Positions 40,077 through 49,427 of a stretch of 64,000 nt of DNA are shown piece after piece; the first letter of the stretch is position 1; every line of letters starts with the position of its first letter. Both the position numbers and the translations under genes were made by a program. The notes under the pieces were generated by a model. The model saw nothing but the letters and a program-made list of their open reading frames with translations. It was not told where the DNA came from and searched no databases. This DNA comes from Segatella baroniae B14 (GTDB taxonomy: Bacteria > Bacteroidota > Bacteroidia > Bacteroidales > Bacteroidaceae). The stretch is taken from NCBI RefSeq assembly GCF_022024235.1, contig NZ_CP091800.1, positions 970,001-1,034,000 of the forward strand, given 5' to 3'.

Positions 40077-43000
40077 ATGATGAAAAATAACCTAATGAAA
40101 ATTCTTATGGTTCTTGTCGCCCTTTTGTCAAGTTTTGGGGCACAAGCCATACGCAAGGTTCACACTATTGGTGATTCGACCATGGCACCTTACGATCCTT
40201 CACAAACCGTGACTCGTGGCTGGGGAATGTATCTTCAAGACTTCCTCACCGAGAATCTACTAGTAGCTAATTATGCACATGGTGGATGCAGTACCCGAAG
40301 CTTCTATGAAGACTCCCGTTTCTGGGCTACCACCAAAACTCAACTGGCAGAAGGCGACTACGTATTCATACAGTTTGCTCATAACGATGAGAAAAACGAC
40401 GGTATGGATGGAGCAGAACTCAAGGCTTATTACGAGAGCATCGGTGATGCCCAGGCTTCCAGCGTGGACACTCGTGGAACTGTACCTAATGGTGCCTATA
40501 AGGATTACCTTATTAAGTTTGTCAACGAGAGTCGCATCGCAGGCTGTACACCTGTATTGGTAAGCCCTGTATGTCGTAAGTATTTCACAGGTAACAAGAT
40601 TCGTCGCAATGGTCGTCATGATTTGGGCGACAGCTACTCTGTCCTCACCTCAAACGGTGTTCTCACCAACCAAAGTGTAAGCGAAGACAATACCCTTATG
40701 GATTACCCTGCCATGATGAAACATGTAGCAGACTCTATGAACGTGCCTTTTATCGATCTGACACAGGCGTCTGAAGAATTATTCGAAAAATATGGTGATA
40801 CCAAGGCCAACGAATTATTCTTCGATGGTAATGGCTCAACCCACTTTAATGAGACTGGCGCTACCATGATAGCCCGACTCTGTGCCCAGAAGATGAAAGA
40901 ACAAGGTATCCTTGCTGACGATGTCAACCTGACAACTGAACTCACAGCTACTCCTTCAGCCCTCAGTCTGGGTAGTGGCTACAAGGGACAAAGTCTTACC
41001 AAGAGTTTTACTCTTAAAGGGTTTGAACTTAGTCCTGAACAGGGATCTGTATCACTGACCACTACCGGAAATATACTGGTATCAACAGACCAGCAAAACT
41101 GGAGTTCATCGCTCACCCTCTCGTACGAAGCCGGCATGATACTCGAAACTCTCTATGCCAAATATAATATCACTGATGAGAACGCAGAGATAAATGGTAA
41201 TATCCAGATAGCACAAGGTGAACAGACTGTCAATGTAGCCGTAACAGGAGAAATCGTGAAACTGGAAACCGGTGAAGCTCAAGACGGGGTAACCGCCACA
41301 TGGACTCTGGGCGATGGAACCACAAGCTCTACCAACGGAGAACTATCTGTTGCTGGTCTTACCTCTACTGCTACCATGACTATAGGCAGCAAACTCACAG
41401 TAGCATCTCCTCAGAGTGTCAACTCTCTATCATTCTACCGTGTACAGCCAACAGAGACCGTCAGCGCAGATGATGACAATGCTGCCATCAACTTCACACT
41501 CACCCCTAAGAAAGGACTTGTATACGTGCCTACACACATCGCCTTCAAGACTGTACGATTCGGTACCGATGGTGGTCTCCTCGATATCGTTGCATCAGTA
41601 GGCGACAACAGTGTGACCATTGCTCAAGATATCAAGCCAGATCGCAACAATACAGGTTATTCAGACCTGAGCTATGATATTCAGAATCTGGTTACTACAG
41701 GCGACCCTGTCGTCATAAAATTCTATGTCAAGAGTCTGGGCAATACCAAACAGATAGGTATACGCGACATCGTAGTAACAGGAAATTTCTCTGGTACCGT
41801 TGTCGAAGTACCAAGCTATACTCTCAATGTAGGCAATTCTGATCCAGATGCCGGTACGATTTCAGTAAGTCCAGAAGCCTCCGTCTTAGACGAAGGTACA
41901 GAAGTGACCTTGTCAGCAACAGAGAACTTCGGCTATCACTTCATTGCCTGGAACGACACAGAAGGCAACTACCTCTCTGAGTCTAATCCTTACACCTTCA
42001 AGATAACAAATAACGTAGATGTAAAAGCCGTATGGCAGAAGGCAACCGTTTACAATCTGGATGTCAAGCTCACCAATGGCGCCCGTTCTAACCTCGTAAA
42101 GATTGAGCCTGAAGGCAATATCGTAGATGGTAAACACCAGTATGAGATTGGCACAGAAGTGAAACTGACTGCCCAGAATAATAAGATTATGACCTTTACT
42201 GGCTGGGAGGACAACACGACCACAACAGAACGTGTCATTACCATGAATTCAGACACAACCATCACGGCAAACTTTGCCACTGATGATTATATCGTAGGTT
42301 GGGATTTATATGATGATTCACCAAAGACCGAACGAGCAGCAGACTATAAGTCGGATACCGAGAACGCCGGTCTACTGAGTCTGCATAATGAAGAGGGAGC
42401 TACCACCTCATGGCTTTCACGCGGATCACAAAACGGACAGGAGAATGGCAAATATGCAGCACGCATCTGGCATCCGCTGACCGATAAATATTTTTTTGAA
42501 ATTAATTTCTCTACCCTCGGCTACAATAATGTTCAAGTAAGCAACTGCCTGGGTACCGACTATAATTCATACTCTACTATCTATGAGCAGGTATCTCTCG
42601 ATGGTAAGGAATACGAAACAATAGGTACATTCGAAAATATTCCTGCTCGAGGCTGGAGCGATGTCAAATCCTTCACATTACCAGAGAAATACAGCAATCA
42701 ACAGAAAGTGTATGTTCGCTGGTATCCTGATTTCGATAGCGAATTAGTAGGTGTTAGCTCTACCTATGACGGTCTTTCTATTGCAGAAATTTTTGTTACT
42801 GCAGACCATGCAGCGGGCGATGACACAGTAGCACCTACTCTACTCAGCTCTAATCCGGCAGACAAGACAGACGGTGTATCAGCTTCAGGCAATATCGTAC
42901 TTACCTTCGACGAAAAAGTACAAGCTGGCCAGGGAAATGCAACACTTGGTGACGAAACTCTTCAGCCAACCATAACCGGCAAAACCGTAGTATACCCATA

Positions 43001-44465
43001 TTCTGGTTTATCATACGCCACAGACTATACCTTCACTCTTCCTGCTGGTGCAATTACCGACCGCAATGGCAATGCCTTCGAAGGTGTCAGCATCAGTTTC
43101 AGCACCATGGAACGTCAACAGCCAACCGCCAGTGTCTTTGATGCTATAGTAGCTCAAGACGGAACAGGCGACTATACTACCGTTCAGGCTGCTATCGATG
43201 CTGCTCCTGCCAATGCAGCCACTCCATGGCTTATCTTTATCAAGAAGGGTGAATATAAAGGACATATTACCATACCTGCTACCAAACCCCATATCCACCT
43301 CATTGGCCAGGGTAAAGACTATGTTACTATCAGCGACGAACGCACCAGCGGTACCGGCCAGTATGGTATCGAAGATGGTGCTACACTCGACATCGAATCG
43401 GATAACATCTACATGGAAGGTATCGACCTGATTAATTCGTACGGTGTAACTCAAAATAATGGTCCTCAGGCTCTGGCACTCTGCTCTAAAGGCGATCGCC
43501 TGATCATGAACAAGATGGGGCTCCGCTCATATCAGGATACCTGGTTCACCGGCAAGGACGATACTCATCGTGCATACATAAGCAACAGTTTGATAGAAGG
43601 CGCCGTTGACTTCTTCTATGGCAAAGGCGATGCTATGATTATAGACAACACGATCAATATCGTTCGCAAGAGTGGTGGTTATATCGTAGCACCTAACCAG
43701 GGTGAAAACTGTAAATGGGGGTATGTATTCCAAAACAATATCGTAACAGCTCCTGGTATACCTAGCGAAACCGACGTATGGTTGGGGCGTCCTTGGCATG
43801 AAACACCTAAAACGGTGTATCTCAATACCCGTTTCGAGGTAACTATCCCTGCTACTGGGTGGTATCCTACAATGGGTGGTATCCCAGCACTTTGGGCAGA
43901 GTTTAACTCTATGGACGGACAGGGCAATCCACTCGACCTTTCTCAGCGCCGTGTAGATTACTACTATTATGCCGATGCAGAGAAGACACAGCTCATAGAA
44001 GGCAAGAGTGCAAAAGCTGTTCTTACAGCTGAGGAAGCTGCACAATATACCGTTAAGAATGTATGTAGTGGAGACGATGGATGGAATCCTGAACTGATAA
44101 CAGAAGCCTGCACTACTCCAGAAGTAACTTCTGCTGATGGTATACTGTCATGGCAACCTGTAGCTTATGCTATCTGCTACGTCGTAACTCAAGGCGACGA
44201 AGTGGTAGCAATCACTACAAATACAACCTATGATACTACTACCGCTCTAGCATCTTCAGAAAACACAGAAAGCTATAAAGTACAGGCTGTAAACGAATAT
44301 GGATCGCTCAGTGAGTATGGCATTCCTGCCACAACTACCGGTATAACAACGATTAAACAGACTGACACCAAGAGAGCAACTGAATATAACATTACCGGCC
44401 AGCGTGTATCACCAACCTACCAAGGTATTGTTGTCACTTCAGGCAAAAAGCATATTCAAAAATAA
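40077..44465 (+). CDS. Fused SGNH acetylesterase / pectin methylesterase, T9SS-exported
   Basis: This 1462-residue secreted enzyme has a signal peptide ending near GAQA. An N-terminal SGNH-hydrolase domain (about 25-285) resembles rhamnogalacturonan acetylesterases (CE12): nucleophile Ser in GDSTM, an Asn block in FAHNDE, and the catalytic His in THFNE. Middle modules include two InlB-type B repeats (about 580-740), a discoidin-like beta region and a Big_5 Ig-like domain (about 920-1010). A C-terminal pectinesterase (CE8, about 1020-1345) shows GTGDYTTVQAAIDAAP, SYQDTWF, GAVDFFYG and WLGRPWH. The last 40 residues (TEYNITGQRV...GIVVTSGKK) form a short T9SS-type sorting signal. The enzyme should remove acetyl and methyl groups from pectin outside the cell, opening it to lyases. 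It lies beside a sensor/AraC regulator; no SusC/SusD pair is present. Confidence 0.9.
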   Translation: MMKNNLMKILMVLVALLSSFGAQAIRKVHTIGDSTMAPYDPSQTVTRGWGMYLQDFLTENLLVANYAHGGCSTRSFYEDSRFWATTKTQLAEGDYVFIQFAHNDEKNDGMDGAELKAYYESIGDAQASSVDTRGTVPNGAYKDYLIKFVNESRIAGCTPVLVSPVCRKYFTGNKIRRNGRHDLGDSYSVLTSNGVLTNQSVSEDNTLMDYPAMMKHVADSMNVPFIDLTQASEELFEKYGDTKANELFFDGNGSTHFNETGATMIARLCAQKMKEQGILADDVNLTTELTATPSALSLGSGYKGQSLTKSFTLKGFELSPEQGSVSLTTTGNILVSTDQQNWSSSLTLSYEAGMILETLYAKYNITDENAEINGNIQIAQGEQTVNVAVTGEIVKLETGEAQDGVTATWTLGDGTTSSTNGELSVAGLTSTATMTIGSKLTVASPQSVNSLSFYRVQPTETVSADDDNAAINFTLTPKKGLVYVPTHIAFKTVRFGTDGGLLDIVASVGDNSVTIAQDIKPDRNNTGYSDLSYDIQNLVTTGDPVVIKFYVKSLGNTKQIGIRDIVVTGNFSGTVVEVPSYTLNVGNSDPDAGTISVSPEASVLDEGTEVTLSATENFGYHFIAWNDTEGNYLSESNPYTFKITNNVDVKAVWQKATVYNLDVKLTNGARSNLVKIEPEGNIVDGKHQYEIGTEVKLTAQNNKIMTFTGWEDNTTTTERVITMNSDTTITANFATDDYIVGWDLYDDSPKTERAADYKSDTENAGLLSLHNEEGATTSWLSRGSQNGQENGKYAARIWHPLTDKYFFEINFSTLGYNNVQVSNCLGTDYNSYSTIYEQVSLDGKEYETIGTFENIPARGWSDVKSFTLPEKYSNQQKVYVRWYPDFDSELVGVSSTYDGLSIAEIFVTADHAAGDDTVAPTLLSSNPADKTDGVSASGNIVLTFDEKVQAGQGNATLGDETLQPTITGKTVVYPYSGLSYATDYTFTLPAGAITDRNGNAFEGVSISFSTMERQQPTASVFDAIVAQDGTGDYTTVQAAIDAAPANAATPWLIFIKKGEYKGHITIPATKPHIHLIGQGKDYVTISDERTSGTGQYGIEDGATLDIESDNIYMEGIDLINSYGVTQNNGPQALALCSKGDRLIMNKMGLRSYQDTWFTGKDDTHRAYISNSLIEGAVDFFYGKGDAMIIDNTINIVRKSGGYIVAPNQGENCKWGYVFQNNIVTAPGIPSETDVWLGRPWHETPKTVYLNTRFEVTIPATGWYPTMGGIPALWAEFNSMDGQGNPLDLSQRRVDYYYYADAEKTQLIEGKSAKAVLTAEEAAQYTVKNVCSGDDGWNPELITEACTTPEVTSADGILSWQPVAYAICYVVTQGDEVVAITTNTTYDTTTALASSENTESYKVQAVNEYGSLSEYGIPATTTGITTIKQTDTKRATEYNITGQRVSPTYQGIVVTSGKKHIQK

Positions 44466-44483
44466 TTTATATATAACCATTAA

Positions 44484-44522
44484 AAGAGGTTTTGTCTTCA
44501 CTTTTTGAAGACAAAACCTCTT
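44484..44522 (+). terminator. Terminator of the pectinase gene
   Basis: A perfect 16-bp stem (44484-44499/44507-44522) encloses a 7-nt loop. Confidence 0.8.
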
Positions 44523-44555
44523 CTTGTTTGATAATACCATCCTCACCATCATAGT
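44521..44555 (+). repeat. 35-nt direct repeat, right copy
   Basis: It matches 37544-37578 at 34 of 35 positions, in the same orientation, and again directly follows a terminator stem. The flanks beyond the repeat are unrelated. Confidence 0.75.
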
Positions 44556-44738
44556 TTTGGACTTTTTGCTTCAAAGATTGAGCTTTATATCCCCTATTAA
44601 GGTTAAGTGATTCATGCTAACACGCTTAATAATCAGTCACGATGAAGGAGATTCTGTCATACCCCCTCAGAAAACCTTCAAGCGACAAACAGAAATCTTT
44701 CAAACTTAACACGAATAATCAAATTGAACGAAAAAAAC

Positions 44739-44769
44739 TTGGAATATAAATAAATTCAACTTATATTTG
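44739..44769 (+). promoter_or_regulatory. Orphan promoter
   Basis: TTG (44739-44741), 20 bp, then TATATTTG (44762-44769) is a near-consensus promoter. No open reading frame follows before the terminator at 44913. Confidence 0.55.
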
Positions 44770-44775
44770 CAGTAT

Positions 44776-44950
44776 AAAAATCAAAAATATTAGTTGAAGT
44801 TTTACATATATTATTCGCACAGACCTACTTGGGAGTGATTCTTAGGAAAGGCCTGATAGATTATTCGCATAAATTTCTTATTATTGAATCATTTTATCTC
44901 GTCGGAGATAGCAAATAAGGCGTTAGCTTTACAGCAAACGCCTTATTTAC
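44776..44950 (+). ncRNA. Candidate small RNA of about 175 nt
   Basis: A promoter-like sequence and a strong terminator stem enclose 140 nt with no plausible coding frame. Within it TTATTCGCA occurs twice (44811 and 44861). Its reverse complement, TGCGAATAA, is part of the motif repeated at 12482-12595 and 54555. This call rests on promoter-terminator pairing alone. It could instead be the decayed leader of a lost gene, since a nitroreductase remnant lies just downstream. Confidence 0.35.
44913..44948 (+). terminator. Terminator hairpin
   Basis: A perfect 12-bp stem (44913-44924/44937-44948) encloses a 12-nt loop and ends in TTTA. Confidence 0.65.
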
Positions 44951-45011
44951 GTTTATACGTATATAAATATTATGATTATCCAGCATAATAATTATAAACT
45001 ATCAGATTCGC

Positions 45012-45167
45012 CAGACGCCGCTTATCATTTACGTTTGTGGTGATACTGCAAAATTTCAACCAGGAGAAGCACGCGACTACTGGATAGAAGACTGTTCTGC
45101 TGTCAGTGAGAATATTCTTCTTGCAGCTCATGCGATGGGGCTCGGAGCCGTATGGGCGATTAAGTAA
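45012..45167 (+). pseudogene. Nitroreductase C-terminal remnant
   Basis: A 51-codon frame ending at TAA 45165-45167 reads like the last third of a nitroreductase. It has a VCGDTAKF strand and then the helix DCSAVSENILLAAHAMGLGAVW, which is highly characteristic of the FMN-dependent family. The first 100 or more residues are missing and no start codon is in place. It is a truncated relic, still followed by its terminator. Confidence 0.65.
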
Positions 45168-45180
45168 ACTCTTGTGCCGA

Positions 45181-45224
45181 AATCCCTTACCATAATACCT
45201 TGCATGGTATTATGGTAAGGGATT
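45181..45224 (+). terminator. Terminator after the nitroreductase remnant
   Basis: A perfect 19-bp stem (45181-45199/45206-45224) encloses a 6-nt loop, and T-rich sequence follows. The 240 bp up to the next gene hold nothing recognisable. Confidence 0.8.
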
Positions 45225-45464
45225 ATTATTCTACCACGTTAAGTGCGAATCAAAGTGAAAATGAACTTTTTTGAGCAATTACTTGGTACAATCATTCTTT
45301 TTTATTTATTTTGTACCAATAAAAATCTAAATTATAAGAATAACAACATTTAGTGATTTTCTGCTTTCTCTTGATGAACACACTCCCTCATAGAGACATT
45401 ATGCCTTATGTTTTCTCATGAGACTATGAAAGATATTCGCAAAGCACATAAAAATAACTAGCTT

Positions 45465-46028
45465 ATGCAGGCAAGATTTAAGAAAAGAGCCAAGGTATTC
45501 GACATCGTGATTACCGCCGTGGCTGGAATGCTGTCGGTGGGCGTAATGCTCTATGGCGTATTTTATTTCGGACTGGGCGAGGCTTGGCCTGAACTGGTGC
45601 TCAACATGTTCTACATCGCCTGTCTGGTGATGATATGGATGTACTTCTTCAACTCTCCCCGTATCACCACCCAACAGTTCAACTACTGGTGTTCCGTCTC
45701 GGTGGGTATAACGGTGCTGCTGCGCGACATTCTCTTTGCACCGCCGTTGGCGTTCTACGCGCTCCACCTGGCATGTCTCACCCTGTCGGTGCTGCTGCTC
45801 TGTATGCTCACTTTCTTCTATGCACGTAAGGACTGGAAGAGCTACACCAAGCGCAATCTCTGGGCCATCTGCATCATCGACATGCTCATTGCCGCGCTCT
45901 ACAATTTGGACATCTATCTGGAACCCACCAATGAGTACACCGACTATCTGCTCGTCGAAATTTGGATCCGTCCCACCATCACCTACGGGCTCGTGGCCTG
46001 CTTCGTGACGGAAAGGGAGAATAAATAA
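45465..46028 (+). CDS. Multi-pass membrane protein of unknown function, GC-rich
   Basis: This 187-residue protein has about five or six hydrophobic helices (roughly 13-32, 41-62, 76-95, 96-118, 127-147, 165-180) separated by short basic loops such as YARKDWKSYTKR. It has no catalytic or metal motif. Its base composition is visibly richer in G and C than all neighbours and its codon choice differs (many CTG, ATC, GCC). That suggests acquisition from another lineage or unusual constraint. I do not recognise a family. It ends 14 bp before the convergent barrel-like gene. Confidence 0.65.
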   Translation: MQARFKKRAKVFDIVITAVAGMLSVGVMLYGVFYFGLGEAWPELVLNMFYIACLVMIWMYFFNSPRITTQQFNYWCSVSVGITVLLRDILFAPPLAFYALHLACLTLSVLLLCMLTFFYARKDWKSYTKRNLWAICIIDMLIAALYNLDIYLEPTNEYTDYLLVEIWIRPTITYGLVACFVTERENK

Positions 46029-46042
46029 ACACGAATATCACG

Positions 46043-46747
46043 TTAAAGGAACTTTATCTTTGCACCGATAGACAAACCTACGATATCTGTGAGCTTTACT
46101 TTCTTTTCGGTGATATACGAACGGAGGTAAAGGTCGCAGGTACTAAACTCGTAAAAGAGCGAAATACTCCTCTTATTCGTACGATGCTTCGGTGGAATAT
46201 TCCACGAAATCTGCTGACCTAAGAATACGTTGATTCGAATGCGAGTAGATAAGAAGTCGTAATAACTCTTCGGATAACGGTCGGGCTGACTTCCCCAGAA
46301 ATCCTTACCAAACACGGTATTCAGATACAAGCCGCAGGTAAGTGGGTCTACAACTAAGTTTTTCCACGTCTTGATCTGCCAAGGAATAAAGGTCTGCTTC
46401 AAGGTCATCGTTATCTTCGGATCGTCAGAATTACCCTTCGGAATGAAACCCATCAGTAAATGGGTTTCCCACTGTTCACGCTTACCATAATCCCATCCGA
46501 TACCTAACGACACAACACCCATATTGCCATGGGTCTGAAATATACCTTGTGTAGGAATTAAGTGGGCCCATCGCCTATAACGACGTATCACCTTTCTATC
46601 GTAATCTGAAAAACTGGTATCTCTTAACACAGAATCATTAAACTGGGCAAAGAGTTTATCAGTATTTACATTCTGAGCCTGTATACTGGCATTCGCCAGT
46701 AACAGATATAAAACAATAAGCAGAGATTTAATATTTAACAATTTCAT
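46043..46747 (-). CDS. Probable outer-membrane barrel protein
   Basis: The 234-residue product has a signal peptide ending near SIQAQ. It then has alternating hydrophobic strands with many Trp and Tyr residues, ending VGLSIGAKIKFL, which suits a small beta-barrel. It overlaps the upstream metallophosphoesterase gene by 20 bp and is cotranscribed with it. An earlier in-frame ATG at 46813 would put unrelated residues before the signal peptide, so 46747 is preferred. The family is not recognised; the cellular role may be linked to the phosphoesterase. Confidence 0.65.
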   Translation of the reverse strand: MKLLNIKSLLIVLYLLLANASIQAQNVNTDKLFAQFNDSVLRDTSFSDYDRKVIRRYRRWAHLIPTQGIFQTHGNMGVVSLGIGWDYGKREQWETHLLMGFIPKGNSDDPKITMTLKQTFIPWQIKTWKNLVVDPLTCGLYLNTVFGKDFWGSQPDRYPKSYYDFLSTRIRINVFLGQQISWNIPPKHRTNKRSISLFYEFSTCDLYLRSYITEKKVKLTDIVGLSIGAKIKFL

Positions 46748-47534
46748 AATAATAGCCACTTGGGGTGATGGTGAAAATAAAATAGGTACGCTTCTCCATA
46801 CTTGGCATACCATAATACATCAAACCGTCATGAAAGAGATCATCGGTCTGGATATTATGATCGTGACCATTAAGACAGAAGATAGGATGTAAAAAATTCT
46901 GTACATAATACTGAAATGGTTCAGCTATATTATTGTTAAACTGGTCGCTATATGGACGGGCATGCATACAGACTACAGTACGATCGAACTCACTCGAATC
47001 GGCTACAGACTGTGCTCTTAGATAATTCAGATCGGGTACCGAAGCAACATAATCGTACTCTGTAGCATTCGTATTAATAAAGATAAACTTGATTCTACCA
47101 GCAATCATCGAAAAATTACCCGGTCCATACTTGGTATAATAATATTCCTCACCTGTACCCAGAAAATCGTGATTACCAATCAGCACGACATAAGGCAACT
47201 GTAAACCACTGAGTACATCATCTGCCCACTCAAACTCCTTTCGAGTACCCGTATCTGTAATATCACCACAGTGGATAACAAAATCGATACTGTCTTTTCT
47301 TCGATTAATATCAGCTACAGCATCGTCTGTATCAGTATACCACTGGTGAGAATCACTCATACATACAAAACGAATCGTATCTTTATCCTTCGTAATTTGT
47401 TCTATTTTACTAATATTCGTACTATTAATACCTCTTTCTCCTGTTACCTCCACATCATAAGGATGGGTATCAAAGCAACTGGCAAGAAAAGGTATCATCA
47501 AAGCTACGATAAACTTTAACTTAAACCTATTCAT
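46728..47534 (-). CDS. Metallophosphoesterase lipoprotein
   Basis: This 268-residue lipoprotein has a lipobox FLASC at about residue 19. It carries the calcineurin-like metal motifs in order: DSH near residue 62, HCGDITD, IGNHDF, VVCMHARPYS and LNGHDHNIQ. All the metal-binding Asp, His and Asn residues are present, so it should be an active phosphodiesterase or phosphatase in the periplasm or on the surface. The substrate is unknown. It is the first gene of a two-gene leftward operon with a barrel protein, which could suggest nucleotide or phospholipid phosphate scavenging; this is inference. Confidence 0.85.
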   Translation of the reverse strand: MNRFKLKFIVALMIPFLASCFDTHPYDVEVTGERGINSTNISKIEQITKDKDTIRFVCMSDSHQWYTDTDDAVADINRRKDSIDFVIHCGDITDTGTRKEFEWADDVLSGLQLPYVVLIGNHDFLGTGEEYYYTKYGPGNFSMIAGRIKFIFINTNATEYDYVASVPDLNYLRAQSVADSSEFDRTVVCMHARPYSDQFNNNIAEPFQYYVQNFLHPIFCLNGHDHNIQTDDLFHDGLMYYGMPSMEKRTYFIFTITPSGYYYEIVKY

Positions 47535-47846
47535 AACTATTGTATAAAATTATCTTTACCCTAAATAGTAATATTTTTACTTACCTATTAACCTACAATA
47601 AAATTCGGTTACAAAAATAAACTATTCAAGAATAATATCAATGTTCTATTTACGACAAAATATGATGAATTAAGGCGAACTATACTAAATTGCCATAATT
47701 TTTTCGCAAAAAGAGAACCATAAAAATAGATTTCACTTAACTCTTTTGTGCTCCGGCAAAGAAATCGCATCGCTAAAAAAATACATGTAGATAGGAGAAA
47801 ATATCAGAAAATATCAGTATTTTTGCACAAAAAAAGAAAAATAACT
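47535..47846. promoter_or_regulatory. Divergent promoter region, phosphoesterase / DeoR regulator
   Basis: On the plus strand a -7 box TATTTTTG (47818-47825) precedes the DeoR-type gene. Just before it the unit GAAAATATCA occurs twice in tandem (about 47798-47817) and may be an operator for autoregulation. On the minus strand TATTTTTG (47612-47619) may serve the phosphoesterase gene. No gene is visible in between. Confidence 0.45.
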
Positions 47847-48614
47847 ATGCTTTTAGCTGCAGAACGAAGAGAAAAAATACTCGAAATGCTTCGCGAAGAC
47901 GGGCATGTCAAGGTGAGCGAACTGAGCAAAGTGTTCGGTATCAGCGAAGTGACTATACGTCAGGATCTGGAGAAGCTGGAAGAGGAACAGCAACTGCGAC
48001 GTGTACATGGTGGCGCTATCCTTAATAATGCCGGCAATAATGTTCGCGAATTCTCACTCGTTACTCGTGATCATCAAGATGCAAAACAGGCTATAGCTCG
48101 TGAGGCTGTAAAACTGATCAAGAATGGAGATACGATTATTCTTGATTCTGGTTCAACAACTACAGAAATTGCGCATCTTATTATGGGTTTCACCAATTTG
48201 ACAGTGATAACTAATGCCTTGAATATCGCCATGATTCTGGGAAGCAATCCTGGCATCAATCTGTTAGTTACTGGTGGTGAATTCAAATCACCTACCCTCT
48301 CTTTGACAGGACAAAAAGCAGCAGACTTCTTTGTCAATCTTCATGCGGATAAAGTATTTTTGGCTACAGCTGGTATCAATATCGAGACAGGACTGACTTA
48401 TCCGAGTGTAAGCGATCTGGTCGTGAAAAAAGCGATGATTGATGCTTCTGAACATGTATATCTGGTAGCCGACAGCAGTAAAATCGGCAAAAGTGCTTTT
48501 GCGTGTCTAGGCAGTCTGTCACTGGTAGATACCATTATCACTGACGATGCCATGACACTGAAAGATCAGGATCTGCTGCTCCGACAAAATATAGATATCA
48601 TCATCGCAAAATAA
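47847..48614 (+). CDS. DeoR/GlpR family transcriptional regulator
   Basis: The 255-residue repressor-type protein has the DeoR helix-turn-helix (VSELSKVFGISEVTIRQDLEKLEE, about residues 20-43) followed by RRVHGGA. The effector domain shows the phosphosugar-binding segments LDSGSTTTEIAHLI, TNALNIA and VTGGEFK. Such proteins sense phosphorylated sugars and repress catabolic genes. The start at 47847 follows the -7 box at 47818 and gives the standard N-terminus; an in-frame ATG at 47748 lies upstream of the promoter. No sugar genes are adjacent, so the regulon is not evident from the window. Confidence 0.9.
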   Translation: MLLAAERREKILEMLREDGHVKVSELSKVFGISEVTIRQDLEKLEEEQQLRRVHGGAILNNAGNNVREFSLVTRDHQDAKQAIAREAVKLIKNGDTIILDSGSTTTEIAHLIMGFTNLTVITNALNIAMILGSNPGINLLVTGGEFKSPTLSLTGQKAADFFVNLHADKVFLATAGINIETGLTYPSVSDLVVKKAMIDASEHVYLVADSSKIGKSAFACLGSLSLVDTIITDDAMTLKDQDLLLRQNIDIIIAK

Positions 48615-48709
48615 CGGAATGAATAATCACTCTTGTGCTAAGATACTTATCTTATAGCTATCAATATAGAGTAAAAGTCATTTTTACATATTTTTTCCTA
48701 TCATAAACA

Positions 48710-49261
48710 TTAATCAACTATAAAATCTACCTTTTGGGCATATCGTATACCCCATAAGCCCTTTCTAATTATGACCACACAATTTCTTCCAATAGACTGA
48801 GGAATCTTGCCTGATTGATACCAAAAGGACATACCCAAATCTTTTATATATATTTTACTATAATATACCCACGAATCTGCCTGTTTACTTGGCACATATA
48901 TTCCCATTTCATTACCAATCACGGTTCCAGTCTTTTTTATTTCTTCTCCTGAGGGAAAATATTGATTTGGAAGAACTATTATAGAAGCAATAACTACATA
49001 ACTAACAAAAAACTTGCAAAAAAACTCAAAACATAAACTTAAAAAATTTTTAGTACTATGCTTAAACCATTTGATATATACAGAAATGCATAAAGACAAT
49101 ACTATTATAGCCAAATAATCATGCATCCACGGAATACAAATTGGGAGCAATGGATAGCTCGTACGTATAAGTATATCTAGAAAAGTTACTATAAATAAAC
49201 AAATTGCCCACAGAAAAGCATTAAACCACAATGTCTTAAAAACATCTTTAATTAAAACCAT
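48710..49261 (-). CDS. Membrane protein of unknown function
   Basis: This 183-residue protein has three hydrophobic helices (about 13-31, 45-62 and 84-99) and a C-terminal soluble part of about 80 residues. That part ends in KGLWGIRYAQKVDFIVD. The gene is very AT-rich, like its upstream neighbours on the same strand. I do not recognise a family. The cluster of small exported or membrane proteins resembles immunity-gene arrays beside polymorphic toxins, but no toxin gene is present. Confidence 0.55.
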   Translation of the reverse strand: MVLIKDVFKTLWFNAFLWAICLFIVTFLDILIRTSYPLLPICIPWMHDYLAIIVLSLCISVYIKWFKHSTKNFLSLCFEFFCKFFVSYVVIASIIVLPNQYFPSGEEIKKTGTVIGNEMGIYVPSKQADSWVYYSKIYIKDLGMSFWYQSGKIPQSIGRNCVVIIRKGLWGIRYAQKVDFIVD

Positions 49262-49427
49262 AATTTTATTTTTTTATTATTTGACTATTCCTATCAAAAA
49301 AGGCTTTATTTACACCCCATATACAATTTCCTATATTTTCTATTTTTTCAGTGTATTTGTTTTTTGAATTTCTGAGATCCTTTCCTGATATAACGCATTC
49401 TTGTAAAAATAAAGAATTAGAAGTCTA

